DNA of 64,000 bases from Candidatus Accumulibacter sp. ACC003 (GCF_907163085.1 NZ_CAJQTX010000011.1:62001-126000), one strand, 5' to 3'; positions 1 through 9,120 are shown, numbered from the stretch's first letter. The notes: generated by a model from the sequence alone, not told the origin. Program-made: numbers and translations.

Positions 1-202
1 GCGCCGAGAAACCGGCGGCGTTGTCGGCGTGCAGCGCTCCGAAGGGTGGCCAGGGAATGGCGTACTGGTCGGTCTGCGCGCCGCCGGCGGCACGGATGTC
101 GTCGAACACGGTGGTGGTATCGAACCAGCCGGTTTCGGAGATGCAGAGAATCCGCAAGCGCTGCAGGGCGCCAATGTCGAGCGTTGGAGAAGTCGTGCTC
201 AT
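1..202 (-). CDS. 5' part of a putative metallo-hydrolase (runs off the window)
   Basis: Only the first ~67 codons are inside the window. The ATG at 202 follows a GAGGTAAGGAAC ribosome site. The N-terminus reads LRILCISETGWFDTTT and then an Asp/Gly-rich stretch with YAIPWPPFG. I associate this opening with MBL-fold hydrolases found beside NifX-like genes in Rhodocyclales, but the zinc-binding HxHxDH motif would lie beyond the window edge, so the family is unproven. The gene is 46 bp downstream of the NifX-like gene on the same strand and probably shares its sigma-54 promoter. It is cut by the window boundary and is not known to be broken. Confidence 0.5.
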   Translation of the reverse strand, partial: MSTTSPTLDIGALQRLRILCISETGWFDTTTVFDDIRAAGGAQTDQYAIPWPPFGALHADNAAGFSA

Positions 203-248
203 GTTCCTTACCTCGCTATTCGCTGGTGATTTCGGCTTGCGTCCGGCC

Positions 249-605
249 TTAATGGCTGTATTCGTGATGCTGCCGGTAAACGGGCAGCCGCTGCAACTCG
301 TTGGCGAGCAAGGCCGCGACAGCGGTATCGGGATCTTCCTCGCTGGTGATCACCGGCAGGATGCCACTCTGCATCAGGCGATCGTGCAGCGCGGCACCCA
401 TGCCGCCGGTAATCAGGATATTGATTCCGGCCAGCGGTTCGGCGAGTTGTTGGGGGCTGGCGTGCAAGCTCTGTTGCATGGAAAGCTCGACCAGGCGTTT
501 GCCGACGAGCACGCCTTTTTCAAGCTCGTAAATCCAGAATTTGCGGCACTTTCCAGCGTGCTCGGTGATCACTTTTCGATCCTGGCTGGTGACGGCGATT
601 TGCAT
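249..605 (-). CDS. NifX/NafY-type dinitrogenase iron-molybdenum cofactor family protein
   Basis: 118 aa. It begins MQIAVTSQDRKVITEHAGKC and contains ILITGGMGAALHDRLMQSG, the pattern of the NifX/NifB-C-terminal/MTH1175 fold that binds FeMo-cofactor precursors or related metal clusters. I chose the ATG at 605 because AAAGGA lies ten bases upstream and the family motif starts there; an upstream in-frame start at 665 would add 20 atypical residues. No nif structural genes are visible, so a role in nitrogenase assembly is not shown. It sits first in a two-gene unit behind a sigma-54 promoter (689-704), with the activator gene divergent at 842. Confidence 0.8.
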   Translation of the reverse strand: MQIAVTSQDRKVITEHAGKCRKFWIYELEKGVLVGKRLVELSMQQSLHASPQQLAEPLAGINILITGGMGAALHDRLMQSGILPVITSEEDPDTAVAALLANELQRLPVYRQHHEYSH

Positions 606-688
606 GCTGTGGTGTCCTTTGCTGTCGATCAAGAGGGGCAGGGCGAAGCGGCCGACTGCCGCCAATAGGCAAGTATCAGTAAGTGCTT

Positions 689-704
689 ATCAAGATTCGT
701 GCCA
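689..704 (-). promoter_or_regulatory. Sigma-54 (-24/-12) promoter for the NifX-like/hydrolase pair
   Basis: On the minus strand the sequence reads TGGCACG-AATC-TTGAT against the consensus TGGCACG-N4-TTGC. The -24 element is an exact match and the -12 element differs at the final C. It lies about 85 bp upstream of the NifX-like ATG, and the divergent gene encodes a sigma-54 activator, which fits local control. Confidence 0.75.
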
Positions 705-787
705 GCTGGCGCGGCAAAGAACAAATTCCGGGAAAGCAATGGCTTGGCTGACGATGAGGGCGACGACGGCCGTCGTTTTTGACAGCC

Positions 788-806
788 TGCTGCCAATATG
801 GCAGCA
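788..806. promoter_or_regulatory. Palindromic upstream activator site candidate
   Basis: TGCTGCCA-ATA-TGGCAGCA is a perfect 8-bp inverted repeat. Its centre is about 100 bp upstream of the sigma-54 promoter, a typical distance for an enhancer-binding protein. It lies 36 bp before the preferred activator start at 842, so it could also serve autoregulation. Inference: this is the binding site of the adjacent Fis-type HTH activator. Confidence 0.6.
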
Positions 807-841
807 TTTGGCAGTCAATTCGGCAGAAGTGGTGGCCTTCG

Positions 842-2203
842 ATGGCAGTTGATCAAGAATCGCTGGTGGAACTGGTGTCTTTCCTGGAGACGCTTCCCGA
901 ACCGCACATTCTGTGCGACCGCGACTATCGGATACTCGCTGCCAACGAGGCGTATCGGGCGAACTGGCTCGATCGCCTGGAAGTCGTTGGCCGCAAGTGC
1001 TTCGAGGTCTCGCATCGCTACACGGTGCCTTGTGATCAGGCCGGCGAGTCGTGCCCGCTGCAGCGCAGCCTGCAATCGGGCGAGCGCGAGCGGGTGCTGC
1101 ACCTCCATCACACGTCTTGCGGCGAAAGCTTTGAAAACATCGAGTTGTCGCCGATCCGCGACGGCAGCGGCGCGATCGCCTATTACGTCGAGAAGCTGGA
1201 GCCGCTGCCGGGAGCCAGCAGTCTTGCTGGCGTGCAGGGGCTGCTCGGTCGCTCGCCGGCTTTTCTGGAGATGATGGGGCTGGTCGCGCGGGTGGCGCCG
1301 TCGGAGGCATCGGTGTTGCTGCAGGGCGAATCGGGTACCGGCAAGGAACTCGTCGCCAATGCCATACATCAGCTCAGCCGGCGCGTTGCACGGCCCTTCG
1401 TTGCCGTTGATTGTTCGGGCCTGCCGGAAACGCTGTTCGAGAGCAGCTTGTTTGGCCATGAGCGCGGCGCCTTCACCGGCGCGACGAGCCGCAGCACCGG
1501 CCTGATCGAGGCAGCGGCGGGTGGCACGCTGTTTCTCGATGAACTCGGCGATATCCCGCTGTCGATCCAGATCAAGCTTCTGCGCTTGCTGGAAACCGCT
1601 ACCTATCGCCGGGTCGGCTCGTCGGAACTGCTCAAGGCCGACGTCCGGGTCGTTTCGGCGACGCATCGCCCACTCGCCGAAATGGTCGCCGGCGGGCAGT
1701 TTCGGCAGGACTTGTTCTACCGGCTGAATGTTTTTCCGATACGGCTGCCGCCCTTGCGCCAGCGCGGTACCGACGTCTTGCTGCTCGCCGAAAGCCTGCT
1801 CGGTCGGGTCTCAGCCGGGCATTCTGCCAGCCACCTGGCGCCGGCGGCGGCCGCCTGGCTGAGCCGCTATCACTACCCGGGAAACGTGCGCGAACTGCGC
1901 AACATCCTTGAGCGTGCCTGCCTGCTCTGCGACGGCGATGAAATTCGCCTGCAGCACCTGCCGCTGGAGTTGGCTTTGCAGTCTGGCTTGGAGTCTGGGT
2001 TGGCTGCTGACGCCAAGCCGCTTGCCAGCGCACCCGAACGCATGCCGCGAGCGGGAGGCGGCCTCGCTGATCGGCACGCTTCGTCGTTCGCCGAGACGGT
2101 CGAAAGCTTTTCCGGCAACCGAAAAGAGCTGGCCAGCCAGCTCGGTCTGTCGGAGCGGACGCTCTACCGCCGCCTGCAAGCGCTGGCCAGCCGCCAGCGC
2201 TGA
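842..2203 (+). CDS. Sigma-54-dependent transcriptional activator (PAS-AAA+-Fis HTH)
   Basis: 453 aa from the ATG at 842. A longer frame opens at 779, but it would run through the palindrome at 788-806 and gives no family residues. Residues ~10-115 form a PAS-like sensor ([21 protein letters not shown]) with several Cys. The AAA+ core carries Walker A GESGTGKE, the sigma-54 contact loop GAFTGA, Walker [12 protein letters not shown] and [13 protein letters not shown] with the arginine finger. The C-terminus has a Fis-type HTH ([20 protein letters not shown]). It lacks a receiver domain, so it is probably tuned by a ligand or redox signal through the PAS domain. It is divergent from the NifX-like pair and ends 7 bp from nhaD. 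Confidence 0.9.
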   Translation: MAVDQESLVELVSFLETLPEPHILCDRDYRILAANEAYRANWLDRLEVVGRKCFEVSHRYTVPCDQAGESCPLQRSLQSGERERVLHLHHTSCGESFENIELSPIRDGSGAIAYYVEKLEPLPGASSLAGVQGLLGRSPAFLEMMGLVARVAPSEASVLLQGESGTGKELVANAIHQLSRRVARPFVAVDCSGLPETLFESSLFGHERGAFTGATSRSTGLIEAAAGGTLFLDELGDIPLSIQIKLLRLLETATYRRVGSSELLKADVRVVSATHRPLAEMVAGGQFRQDLFYRLNVFPIRLPPLRQRGTDVLLLAESLLGRVSAGHSASHLAPAAAAWLSRYHYPGNVRELRNILERACLLCDGDEIRLQHLPLELALQSGLESGLAADAKPLASAPERMPRAGGGLADRHASSFAETVESFSGNRKELASQLGLSERTLYRRLQALASRQR

Positions 2204-2210
2204 GCGGTGT

Positions 2211-3674
2211 TCAGTGGAACAAACTGGCGTTGACCAGGAAGTGCACCCAGATACTGGCGGCGTAGCCGAGCAAGATCGCCCAGGTCCACTTGAGGTGCGA
2301 AAAGAAGGTGTAGACGCCGCGGGCCTGGCCCATCACGGCGACGCCTGCGGCGGAACCCACCGACAGCAGCGAGCCGCCTACGCCGGCGGTCAGCGTCACC
2401 AGCATCCACTGGCCGTGGTCCATATCCGGGCGCATCGCCAGGACGGCGAACATCACCGGAATGTTGTCGACAACTGCGGAAAGAAAGCCGATCAGGATGT
2501 TGGCCGTGGTCGGGCCGAGTTGGCCGTACATCAGCTGCGAGCCCAGCGCCAGGTAGCCCATGGTGCCGAGCCCGCCGACGCAGAGAATGACTCCGTAGAA
2601 GAACATCAGCGTATCCCACTCGGCACGCTCCAGCGACTTGAAGATGTTGTACTGCTTGGCACCGTCGTTGATTTTCTGGGTCGACGACGCGCCGTCCAGT
2701 GCCAATGCCCTGTCGCTCATCAGCTGTTGCTCGGACGCCGGGAAGAAGTGAGCGCGCCGCTTGAGGTAGTAGCCGAAGAATTTCAGCAGGCCGAGGCCGG
2801 TCATCATGCCCATCACCGGTGGCAGGTGCAGGAAGTTGTGCGCGCAGACCGCCATGACGATGGTCAGAAGAAACAGGCCGACGATCACCCAGGCGCCGTG
2901 CTGGAGAGTCGCTTCTTCGTGAACGGGGTCAGGTGCGCCTTTGCCGATGGTCAGGCTCATGATTGCCGCGGGCACCAGCCAGTTGACTACCGCAGGGATG
3001 AACAGATGGAAGAACTGCGCGAAGTCGACCAGGCCTTTCTGCCAGACCATCAGCGTCGTGATGTCGCCGAACGGCGAGAAGGCGCCGCCAGCGTTGGCGG
3101 CTATGACGATGTTGATACACGCGACACCGACGAATTTCTTGTTCTGACCACCGACGGCAATGGCCACGGTCGACAGCAACAAGGCGGTGGTCAGGTTGTC
3201 GGCGACCGGCGAAATCGAGAACGACAGCGCGCCGGTGATCCAGAAGATGGTTCGCAGCGAGTAGCCCCGCGTCACCAGTTTGACGCGCAGCAGGTCGAAC
3301 ACGCCGCGTTCGTCCATGGCGTTGATGTAGGTCATCGCCGCCAGCAGGAACAGGAACAGTTCGGCGAATTCAAGCAGATTGTGGCGTACCGCCGTCTCGG
3401 CGGTATGCGTGTCACCATGCTGGGCGTAGACGAACGCCACCAGCACCCAGATGATTCCCGCGCCGACCATCACCGGTTTGGACTTGCGCAGGTGTAGTGT
3501 TTCCTCGGCAATGACCAGGCCGTAAGCGATAAAGAACACGGCCAGCGCGGCGAAGCCGGCCCAGTGGCCGGTCAGGTCGAGCGTCGTCGACAGGGCGGCG
3601 TCGGAAGCGAGAACCGAAAACGGCAAAAGGGCGGCCGCGATGGCCAGGAACACCCGGGGGGACAGCTGTATCAT
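2211..3674 (-). CDS. nhaD: Sodium/proton antiporter NhaD
   Basis: 487 aa inner-membrane protein with about a dozen hydrophobic segments and an N-terminal signal-like helix. It is recognised by NhaD-type stretches such as SFSISPVADNLTTALLLSTV, NAGGAFSPFGDITTLMVWQKG and SAVVDNIPVMFAVL, which hold the conserved Asp and Thr of the ion path. The start at 3674 follows AGGAAGG; an in-frame upstream ATG would add 38 Pro/Gly/Arg-rich residues encoded by the repeat next door. It exports Na+ in exchange for H+. It converges on the sigma-54 activator. Confidence 0.9.
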   Translation of the reverse strand: MIQLSPRVFLAIAAALLPFSVLASDAALSTTLDLTGHWAGFAALAVFFIAYGLVIAEETLHLRKSKPVMVGAGIIWVLVAFVYAQHGDTHTAETAVRHNLLEFAELFLFLLAAMTYINAMDERGVFDLLRVKLVTRGYSLRTIFWITGALSFSISPVADNLTTALLLSTVAIAVGGQNKKFVGVACINIVIAANAGGAFSPFGDITTLMVWQKGLVDFAQFFHLFIPAVVNWLVPAAIMSLTIGKGAPDPVHEEATLQHGAWVIVGLFLLTIVMAVCAHNFLHLPPVMGMMTGLGLLKFFGYYLKRRAHFFPASEQQLMSDRALALDGASSTQKINDGAKQYNIFKSLERAEWDTLMFFYGVILCVGGLGTMGYLALGSQLMYGQLGPTTANILIGFLSAVVDNIPVMFAVLAMRPDMDHGQWMLVTLTAGVGGSLLSVGSAAGVAVMGQARGVYTFFSHLKWTWAILLGYAASIWVHFLVNASLFH

Positions 3675-3690
3675 CGATCGCCTTCCTGTA

Positions 3691-3821
3691 AATGTGAAAG
3701 CCGCGCACGCGACTCCCGAATCTCCCCTCGCCCCTCTCCCCACCGCGGGAGAGGGGCCGGGAAAGAGGGGGACGGTCATGGCTTTCATGATCTCGGGTAT
3801 CTCGACGTGTGATGACCCTTA
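3691..3821. repeat. Dispersed palindromic repeat, copy 1 (interrupted by IS630)
   Basis: It starts AATGTGAAAGCCGCG, has a central CCCCTCTCCC/GGGAGAGGGG hairpin, and ends TCATGATCTCGGGTATCTCG and then GTGATGACCCTTA. A second copy with the same ends is at 6767-6974. The IS630 at 3822-4963 sits in its last bases; the tail GCTTCAA continues at 4966. It lies upstream of nhaD and could also affect transcription or mRNA ends there. Confidence 0.7.
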
Positions 3822-4963
3822 GTGTTTAATTGCATAGATTAACGATAGTATTCCGCAGCTGCGCGCCCTTGACCTCTCGCTTTCGCCAGGCGAATGGGGC
3901 GGCGTTCTGGTTGTAAGCCGCGGTGAAGCTGTGAATGGCGGCAACGAGTTGATCCAGGCTCGAGAAGCTGGCGTTTCTCAGGGTCTTGCGCTGGAAGATG
4001 CCGAACCAAATCTCCACTTGGTTTAGCCAACTGGCGCTGGTGGGCGTGAAGTGAAAGGTGACGTTGGGGTGAGCGGCGAGCCACTCGTCGTTTTTCTTGT
4101 GCGTGTTGAGGTTGTCCAAGATGACGTGGATCTCACGGTCGACGGGTTCATCAGCGATGGTCTCCTCCATGAAGGCCTGGAAATCAGCGCGCTTCTTGGT
4201 TAGGGTAGTCTTGCCTCGAATGACGCCGGTGGCCACTTCGAGGGCGGCGAACAGGTTGACCGTGCCATGGCGTTTGTAGGTGCTTTTCAGTCCCTGAACC
4301 ACCTTTCCGCTACTGGTTTGGACATAGCCGCGCCGACGCTCCAGAGCCTGGATCGAGGGTTTCTCGTCGACGCTCAGGACCAGCGCGTTTTCAGGTGGGT
4401 TAAGGTACAACCCGATGACATCCGCTGCTTTGGCGGCGAACTCTGGGTCCGTGCTCACGCACCAGGAGCGATGCCGCTGCAGCTGGATGCCCTCCCGACG
4501 CAACACGCGCCACACGGCATCGTCCGATACTTCCAGCGCCTTCGCCAGCGAACCACCATCCCAACTTGCCATACCTTCCGGCGGTGTCCGTTCGAGTTGC
4601 GCCAGAATGCGGTCACGCAGATCCTGCCCGTACTTCGCCGGCTTGCCCGGCCGCGCAGCATCACGCAAGCCCGACAAACCATGCTCGGCAAAGCGCCGAC
4701 GCCACAGCCCCACCGTGTTCGCACGTACGCCAACTGCGCGGGCAACCTCGTCGTTTCGCAGACCCTCCAAACAACCCAGCACGATTCTCGCTCGCTCGGC
4801 CAAGCGAACCTCGCCACTGCGACTCCGTGACATACGCTCCAATTCCTCCTTCACCTCCGCTGTGCAAGACAGCGCCACCGCCACACGTCCCACCACATCT
4901 CCTCCACCACGAAGCAATGGAGAAGCATGATAGTTACTACCGGTTAATAATGCAATTAGACAT
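3822..4963 (-). mobile_element. IS630-family insertion sequence, copy 1
   Basis: 1,142 bp bounded by TA dinucleotides (3820-3821 and 4964-4965), the target duplication typical of IS630/Tc1. The terminal inverted repeats start GTGTTTAATTGCAT on one side and ATGTCTAATTGCAT on the other, so the outermost base of one end differs from copy 2 (54569-55710). Removing the IS and one TA restores the end of the dispersed repeat, matching the intact copy at 6767-6974. Confidence 0.92.
3826..4893 (-). CDS. IS630-family transposase
   Basis: About 355 aa. An N-terminal HTH (NDEVARAVGVRANTVGLWRR) is followed by a DDE/RNase H-fold domain with the acidic residues in LVLSVDEKPS, VILDNLNTHK and SWLNQVEIWFG. 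The likely start is a GTG at 4893 behind GGAGGAG; a TTG 24 bases upstream is also in frame. The protein is identical to that of copy 2, which suggests recent transposition. It occupies almost the whole IS. Confidence 0.92.
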   Translation of the reverse strand: MGRVAVALSCTAEVKEELERMSRSRSGEVRLAERARIVLGCLEGLRNDEVARAVGVRANTVGLWRRRFAEHGLSGLRDAARPGKPAKYGQDLRDRILAQLERTPPEGMASWDGGSLAKALEVSDDAVWRVLRREGIQLQRHRSWCVSTDPEFAAKAADVIGLYLNPPENALVLSVDEKPSIQALERRRGYVQTSSGKVVQGLKSTYKRHGTVNLFAALEVATGVIRGKTTLTKKRADFQAFMEETIADEPVDREIHVILDNLNTHKKNDEWLAAHPNVTFHFTPTSASWLNQVEIWFGIFQRKTLRNASFSSLDQLVAAIHSFTAAYNQNAAPFAWRKREVKGAQLRNTIVNLCN

Positions 4964-5232
4964 TAGCTTCAAAAAAAACGCCGCGTGCTCTTGCCAGAGG
5001 GAGAAATAGTAACCCAATAGGCGGCACAGACGCACCGCGATTGGCATGTCGTGGCGCAGCATGGTGAAGCACGACGATCGACAGAGCACAGCGGCGGCGC
5101 GTGCGGATGTTCACCAGGCCTCGCGCTGTGGCAAGATCAAGCGGCGCGAGCGTCTCTTGCCGATGCGAGAAGAAGCTCGCTGCGCGTGTGTTTCCTTGAT
5201 GATGATTTCCACTGGCAACCCGGAGGCCTCTC

Positions 5233-6384
5233 TTGCCGTCTCGCGTCTCGATCAGCATTGTTTCGGCGGCCAGCGCGCTTCCGCGTGCGCTGTGGGGCGA
5301 GCTCTGTCCGCCCGGCGACCCTTTTCTGAACGCCGATTTCCTGGCGATCATCGAGCGCCACGGAGCCGCGGCGAGCGCCGGCGGGTGGACCGCTCGCCAT
5401 CTGCTGGCCAGCGACGATGACGGTTCGGTCGTCGGTCTGCTGCCGCTCTACGTCAAGACGCATTCGCATGGCGACTTCATCTACGACTGGTCGTGGGCCT
5501 CGGCTTATCGGCAACTGGGTCGCCAGTACTATCCGAAGCTGATGAGTTGCCTGCCGTATACGCCAGCGGCCGGGCCGCGCCTGCTGGTCGCCGAAGGGCC
5601 GCAAGCGGCGACGATTCGCCAGGCGCTGGTCGACGGCGCGCAGGCGCTGGCCAGCCGGCTGGGCGTTTCGTCATGGCACGTGGCATTACCCGCCGGCGCC
5701 GAAATCGAACTCCTGCGAGGCGCCGGCCTGTTGATCAGCCATGACGTCCAGTTCCACTGGAACGACGGCGGCGCTGGCGACTTCGACGGCTATCTGGCCA
5801 CTTTCAGCGCCGCCAAGCGCCGCAAGGTCAGGGCCGAGCGGCGGCGAGTGCAGGCTAGCGGCCTGTGCATCGAAACGCTGCACGGCGATCAGATCGACGC
5901 CGCCGAGTGGCCATTGTTGCACGCGCTCTACGCCGACACCTTCGCCAGATTCAACAACCATGCCGTTTTCTCGGCGGCGTGTTTTGCCGATCTGGCGGCG
6001 GCGCTGGGTCGTCGGATGGTCGCCTTCATCGCCAGAGAGCGCGGCTTGCCGGTCGCCGTCGCGCTCTGTTTTCGCAGCGACGAGGTGCTCTATGGGCGCT
6101 ATTGGGGTTGCCGCGGGAATTACCACAGCCTGCACTTCGAATTGTGTTTCTACCAGGGAATCGCGTATTGCCTGCAGAACGGATTACGGCGTTTCGAACC
6201 CGGTGCCGGCGGCGAACACAAGGTTTCGCGCGGCTTCACGCCGACCGTCGTGCATTCGGCGCACTGGATCGCCGATCCCGGCATGCGTGAGTTGCTCGGC
6301 CGCCACCTGGCGCTGCAAGGCCAGGCGCTCGCCGAGTACCGCGACGAAGCGGCCGCGCATCTGCCCTTCCGCCGCGACGATTAG
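5233..6384 (+). CDS. GNAT/FemAB-like N-acyltransferase (COG3146 type)
   Basis: 383 aa. The start is TTG with GGAGG seven bases upstream; nearby ATG codons are out of frame. It shows family signatures such as DFIYDWSWASAYRQLGRQYYPKL, AKRRKVRAERRRV, YWGCRGNYHSLHFELCFYQGI and FEPGAGGEHKVSRGF. The family is a duplicated acetyltransferase fold related to peptidoglycan-bridge enzymes. Its substrate is unknown. No signal peptide is seen, so it is cytoplasmic. It stands alone between the IS630 and a gene-poor stretch. Confidence 0.85.
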   Translation: MPSRVSISIVSAASALPRALWGELCPPGDPFLNADFLAIIERHGAAASAGGWTARHLLASDDDGSVVGLLPLYVKTHSHGDFIYDWSWASAYRQLGRQYYPKLMSCLPYTPAAGPRLLVAEGPQAATIRQALVDGAQALASRLGVSSWHVALPAGAEIELLRGAGLLISHDVQFHWNDGGAGDFDGYLATFSAAKRRKVRAERRRVQASGLCIETLHGDQIDAAEWPLLHALYADTFARFNNHAVFSAACFADLAAALGRRMVAFIARERGLPVAVALCFRSDEVLYGRYWGCRGNYHSLHFELCFYQGIAYCLQNGLRRFEPGAGGEHKVSRGFTPTVVHSAHWIADPGMRELLGRHLALQGQALAEYRDEAAAHLPFRRDD

Positions 6385-6766
6385 CTGCCGCAGCTTCTCA
6401 ACGCGAGTTTGCGGTGCAGAGCAGTGCTGCGGCACATTGTGCGTCATGATGGTGCTCAATTCGGAGAGCATTGCAGATGACGCCGTAGTCGCATCCTGGC
6501 CCATGGGACACCCTGCAGCGACAGGCGGCAGCCGGCCAGTAGCCGACCGTCAAGAAGTCTGCCGAAAGCAGCCGTTGACGCGGTCTGGGTGTAGGCTGTC
6601 GCCCTAGGCTGGCAAGTGCCGGCTTTCACGATTCTCTAGTCGGTATGGCATCAGCGCTCATAGGGCTCCGAGCCTGCTGCGGGAGGCTTCCGGCGTCCGA
6701 CTTAGGGCGAAGTTATGCAGAAAATCTGGCACCGTAATACAAAGCAAGGCAAAGGAAATGAACTTT
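6385..6766. other. Intergenic, no gene seen
   Basis: Reading frames here are short, without ribosome sites or recognisable protein patterns. No clear promoter or terminator was found. Confidence 0.5.
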
Positions 6767-6974
6767 AATGTGAAAGTAGCGTACGCGACTCTCGAAACTC
6801 CCGTCTCCCCTTGCGAGAGAAGGGCCAGGGGTGAGGCGGGGAATTCAGGGAGCACGCTCCCTGCCCGGCGAACGATTCCGGCGTGCAAGCCGGAATGCGC
6901 ACTGCAAGTGAGAGGGGGGCGGTCATGACTTTCATGATCTGGGGTATCTCGACATGTCATGACCGTTAGCTTTA
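6767..6974. repeat. Dispersed palindromic repeat, copy 2 (intact, longer)
   Basis: Its ends match copy 1 (AATGTGAAAG at the start, GATCTGGGGTATCTCGACAT and GACCGTTAGCTTTAA at the end). It carries about 75 extra internal bases containing two more hairpins, AGGGAGC-AC-GCTCCCT (6847-6862) and ATTCCGGC-GTGCAA-GCCGGAAT (6875-6896). It looks like a non-autonomous, REP/MITE-like element. It is the uninterrupted reference for the IS630 insertion at 3822. Confidence 0.7.
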
Positions 6975-7583
6975 ACTTAGAGGACGCAAGTCAAGTCGAT
7001 ATTGGTGCTTTTGCCTTGGCCGTTCCAATTGCGTTCTCTGAAGAGGCCTGGAAACCAGGCGATACACTCCCTGCACATAACCTGCTGATACTGTTTATTT
7101 TTAGGAATTGTCGCATATGAAAGTGTATTCCAAGGTGATAGAAAGTACAGAATTTCTGTTTTTTTGTGGCGTATAGCAATTGCTTATACGATTACGGAAA
7201 TAGTTGTTGTGTTAGTGCTGTTTTAATTAAATAAATTCCGGTGCTTACAGACACGCTCGTCGCATTTAAACGCCTAATAGTGATTGCCATGCCTGCTTCT
7301 ATGGGTGTTATCATTGTGGATGGTGTTGATAAATAGTAAATCTAAAATCAGCAAGGCAACCTTGAGTTACGGCTTAAAAAGCAAGCCTTTGGTAAGGTTT
7401 CCGGTTATGTAAGCGTTTGGCGTCAATAGTGGAAAAAGTTTGCTTCCGACCTAAACAGATGTTCGTAATAAACAACATGCACTGTGGAACTCTACACGCA
7501 AAAAAGTTTTCTGCCGGGAGATTTGACCACCGGAAGAGGGCTTCGTAGCGGCTCGTCATGCCGAACTACTGGGGAATGAAGTA
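6975..7583. other. Lower-GC intergenic stretch
   Basis: About 600 bp clearly richer in A/T than its surroundings, with runs such as TTTTTTTGT and TTTTAATTAAATAAATT. No frame has a convincing ribosome site or family pattern. It probably holds the promoter of the DUF2254 gene and may mark an acquired segment together with 7584-9818. Confidence 0.5.
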
Positions 7584-8846
7584 ATGGGTGATCGATTGAG
7601 GTTCCTTCTAAACCGCATCGGCGAGCGGCTGTGGGTCAGGCCTCTCGCGATGTGCGTGCTGTCAACGGCGGTAGTGTTCCTTGCGAAGACGGCGGACAAT
7701 ACCGGAATCGGCCCACTTGTTCCGGCGATTACTCCAGGCTCGATAGAGACCCTGCTTAACATTATTGCCGCAAGCATGTTGGTGATCTCCACCTTTGCTG
7801 TCGCATCGATGGTCTCGGCCTATGCGTCGGCCAGCAGCACCGCAACGCCGCGCTCTTTTTCCCTGGTCATCTCCGACGACGTTTCCCAGAACGCTCTCTC
7901 GACTTTTATTGGTGCCTTCATCTTCAGCATCGTCGCGCTTATCGCCTTACAAAATGGCTATTACGATAGAGCAGGTCGTTTCGCGTTATTTTCTCTAACG
8001 TTAATGATTCTTGCCATGGTTGTTATTACGTTCGTGAGCTGGGTGGATCGAATCGCACGCCTTGGGCGCCTCGGGGGAACCATCGATAAGGTTGAGGCAG
8101 CGACTGCTGCTGCTTTACAGCGAAGGCGATGCGCCCCTACACTTCGCGGTGTCCCTGCAGGACCGTGTCAGAATGAGGGTCAGGCCATTTACGGCGGGTC
8201 AATCGGGTATGTGCAGCGCGTCGATGTCACCGCGCTGCAGACGTATGCGGAAGAATCGCGAGCACGAATCACCGTAGCAGCCTTGCCCGGTACTTTTTCT
8301 GCGCCGGGCCGAGCGCTTGCCTATGTGACTGCAGACTCAGGTGATTTGTCTGACATCGATGCAAGACGGGTAGCACAGGCATTCATACTCGGTAATGGCA
8401 GACAATTCGACGAAGATCCTCGATTCGGTCTTATCGTTCTTTCTGAAATCGCAAGTCGAGCGTTGTCACCTGCTGTCAATGATCCCGGTACAGCAATCGG
8501 AATTATTGGAACGTTCGTGCGACTTTTTGCGCTTTGGAGTGAGCCTGTCAAGGAGGACGACACACGCATTTCTGAATGTGATCGTGTGGAGGTGCCGAAA
8601 ATATGTTTGCGGGACATGTTTGATGATGCCTTCACAGCGATTGCTCGTGACGGAGCGGGTGCCATTGAAGTCGCGGGGCGGCTACAAAAAGCGTTTGAGT
8701 CGCTGGCATCGATCGGAGATGCCGAGATTCGGGGCGCCGCGATACACCATTCCCGCTTGGCACTTGCTAGAGCAGAAAATGTGCTGGCAATTCCTGAAGA
8801 CCTGGAGGTTGTGCGAAAATTGGCGAAATTCGCCAGTTCTGTTTAG
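7584..8846 (+). CDS. DUF2254 family membrane protein
   Basis: 420 aa. Hydrophobic segments occur near residues 20-36, 57-77, 103-124 and 132-150, followed by a soluble C-terminal half. Features include TFAVASMVSAYASASSTATPRSF, DDVSQNALSTFIGAFIF, SGYVQ-like GGSIGYVQRVD and ALSPAVNDPGTAIG, all typical of DUF2254. Length matches the family. Function is unknown; it is an inner-membrane protein. GGGGA lies nine bases before the ATG. Base composition is lower in GC than neighbouring genes, in line with acquisition. The PLDc_N gene follows on the same strand. Confidence 0.85.
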   Translation: MGDRLRFLLNRIGERLWVRPLAMCVLSTAVVFLAKTADNTGIGPLVPAITPGSIETLLNIIAASMLVISTFAVASMVSAYASASSTATPRSFSLVISDDVSQNALSTFIGAFIFSIVALIALQNGYYDRAGRFALFSLTLMILAMVVITFVSWVDRIARLGRLGGTIDKVEAATAAALQRRRCAPTLRGVPAGPCQNEGQAIYGGSIGYVQRVDVTALQTYAEESRARITVAALPGTFSAPGRALAYVTADSGDLSDIDARRVAQAFILGNGRQFDEDPRFGLIVLSEIASRALSPAVNDPGTAIGIIGTFVRLFALWSEPVKEDDTRISECDRVEVPKICLRDMFDDAFTAIARDGAGAIEVAGRLQKAFESLASIGDAEIRGAAIHHSRLALARAENVLAIPEDLEVVRKLAKFASSV

Positions 8847-8928
8847 CCGAATGAGTTCTGCACGATTAGGCGTGCACCTGGCGGGCGTCAGGGAATGACA
8901 GCTCTCACTGAATAAGGAAGGAACCCAA

Positions 8929-9120
8929 ATGATGAACTTCGAATACAGCGGCGTCTTAGGCCTCCTGATACTGATCGGAGATATCTGGGCAATTATCAAT
9001 ATTTTTCAAGGCTCTGCTTCGAACGAGAAGAAGCTGATTTGGATAGTCGCAGTGGTGCTGCTGCCCGTGCTGGGCTTGATCCTCTGGTTCTTCCTTGGAC
9101 CGCGTAATCGAGGCGCGTAG
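8929..9120 (+). CDS. PLDc_N domain small membrane protein
   Basis: 63 aa with two hydrophobic helices (about 8-27 and 36-55) ending WFFLGPRNRGA. The YSGVLGLLILIGDIWAIINI and KLIWIVAVVLLPVLGLILWF pattern is the phospholipase D N-terminal transmembrane domain found as a stand-alone protein. AGGAAGG precedes the start. It has no catalytic domain. It may be cotranscribed with the DUF2254 gene 82 bp upstream. Confidence 0.8.
   Translation: MMNFEYSGVLGLLILIGDIWAIINIFQGSASNEKKLIWIVAVVLLPVLGLILWFFLGPRNRGA

Noticed and set aside
249-605. Part of a nitrogenase cluster
   Set aside because: No nifHDK, nifB or nifEN gene is visible in the window; the family also has members unrelated to nitrogenase.
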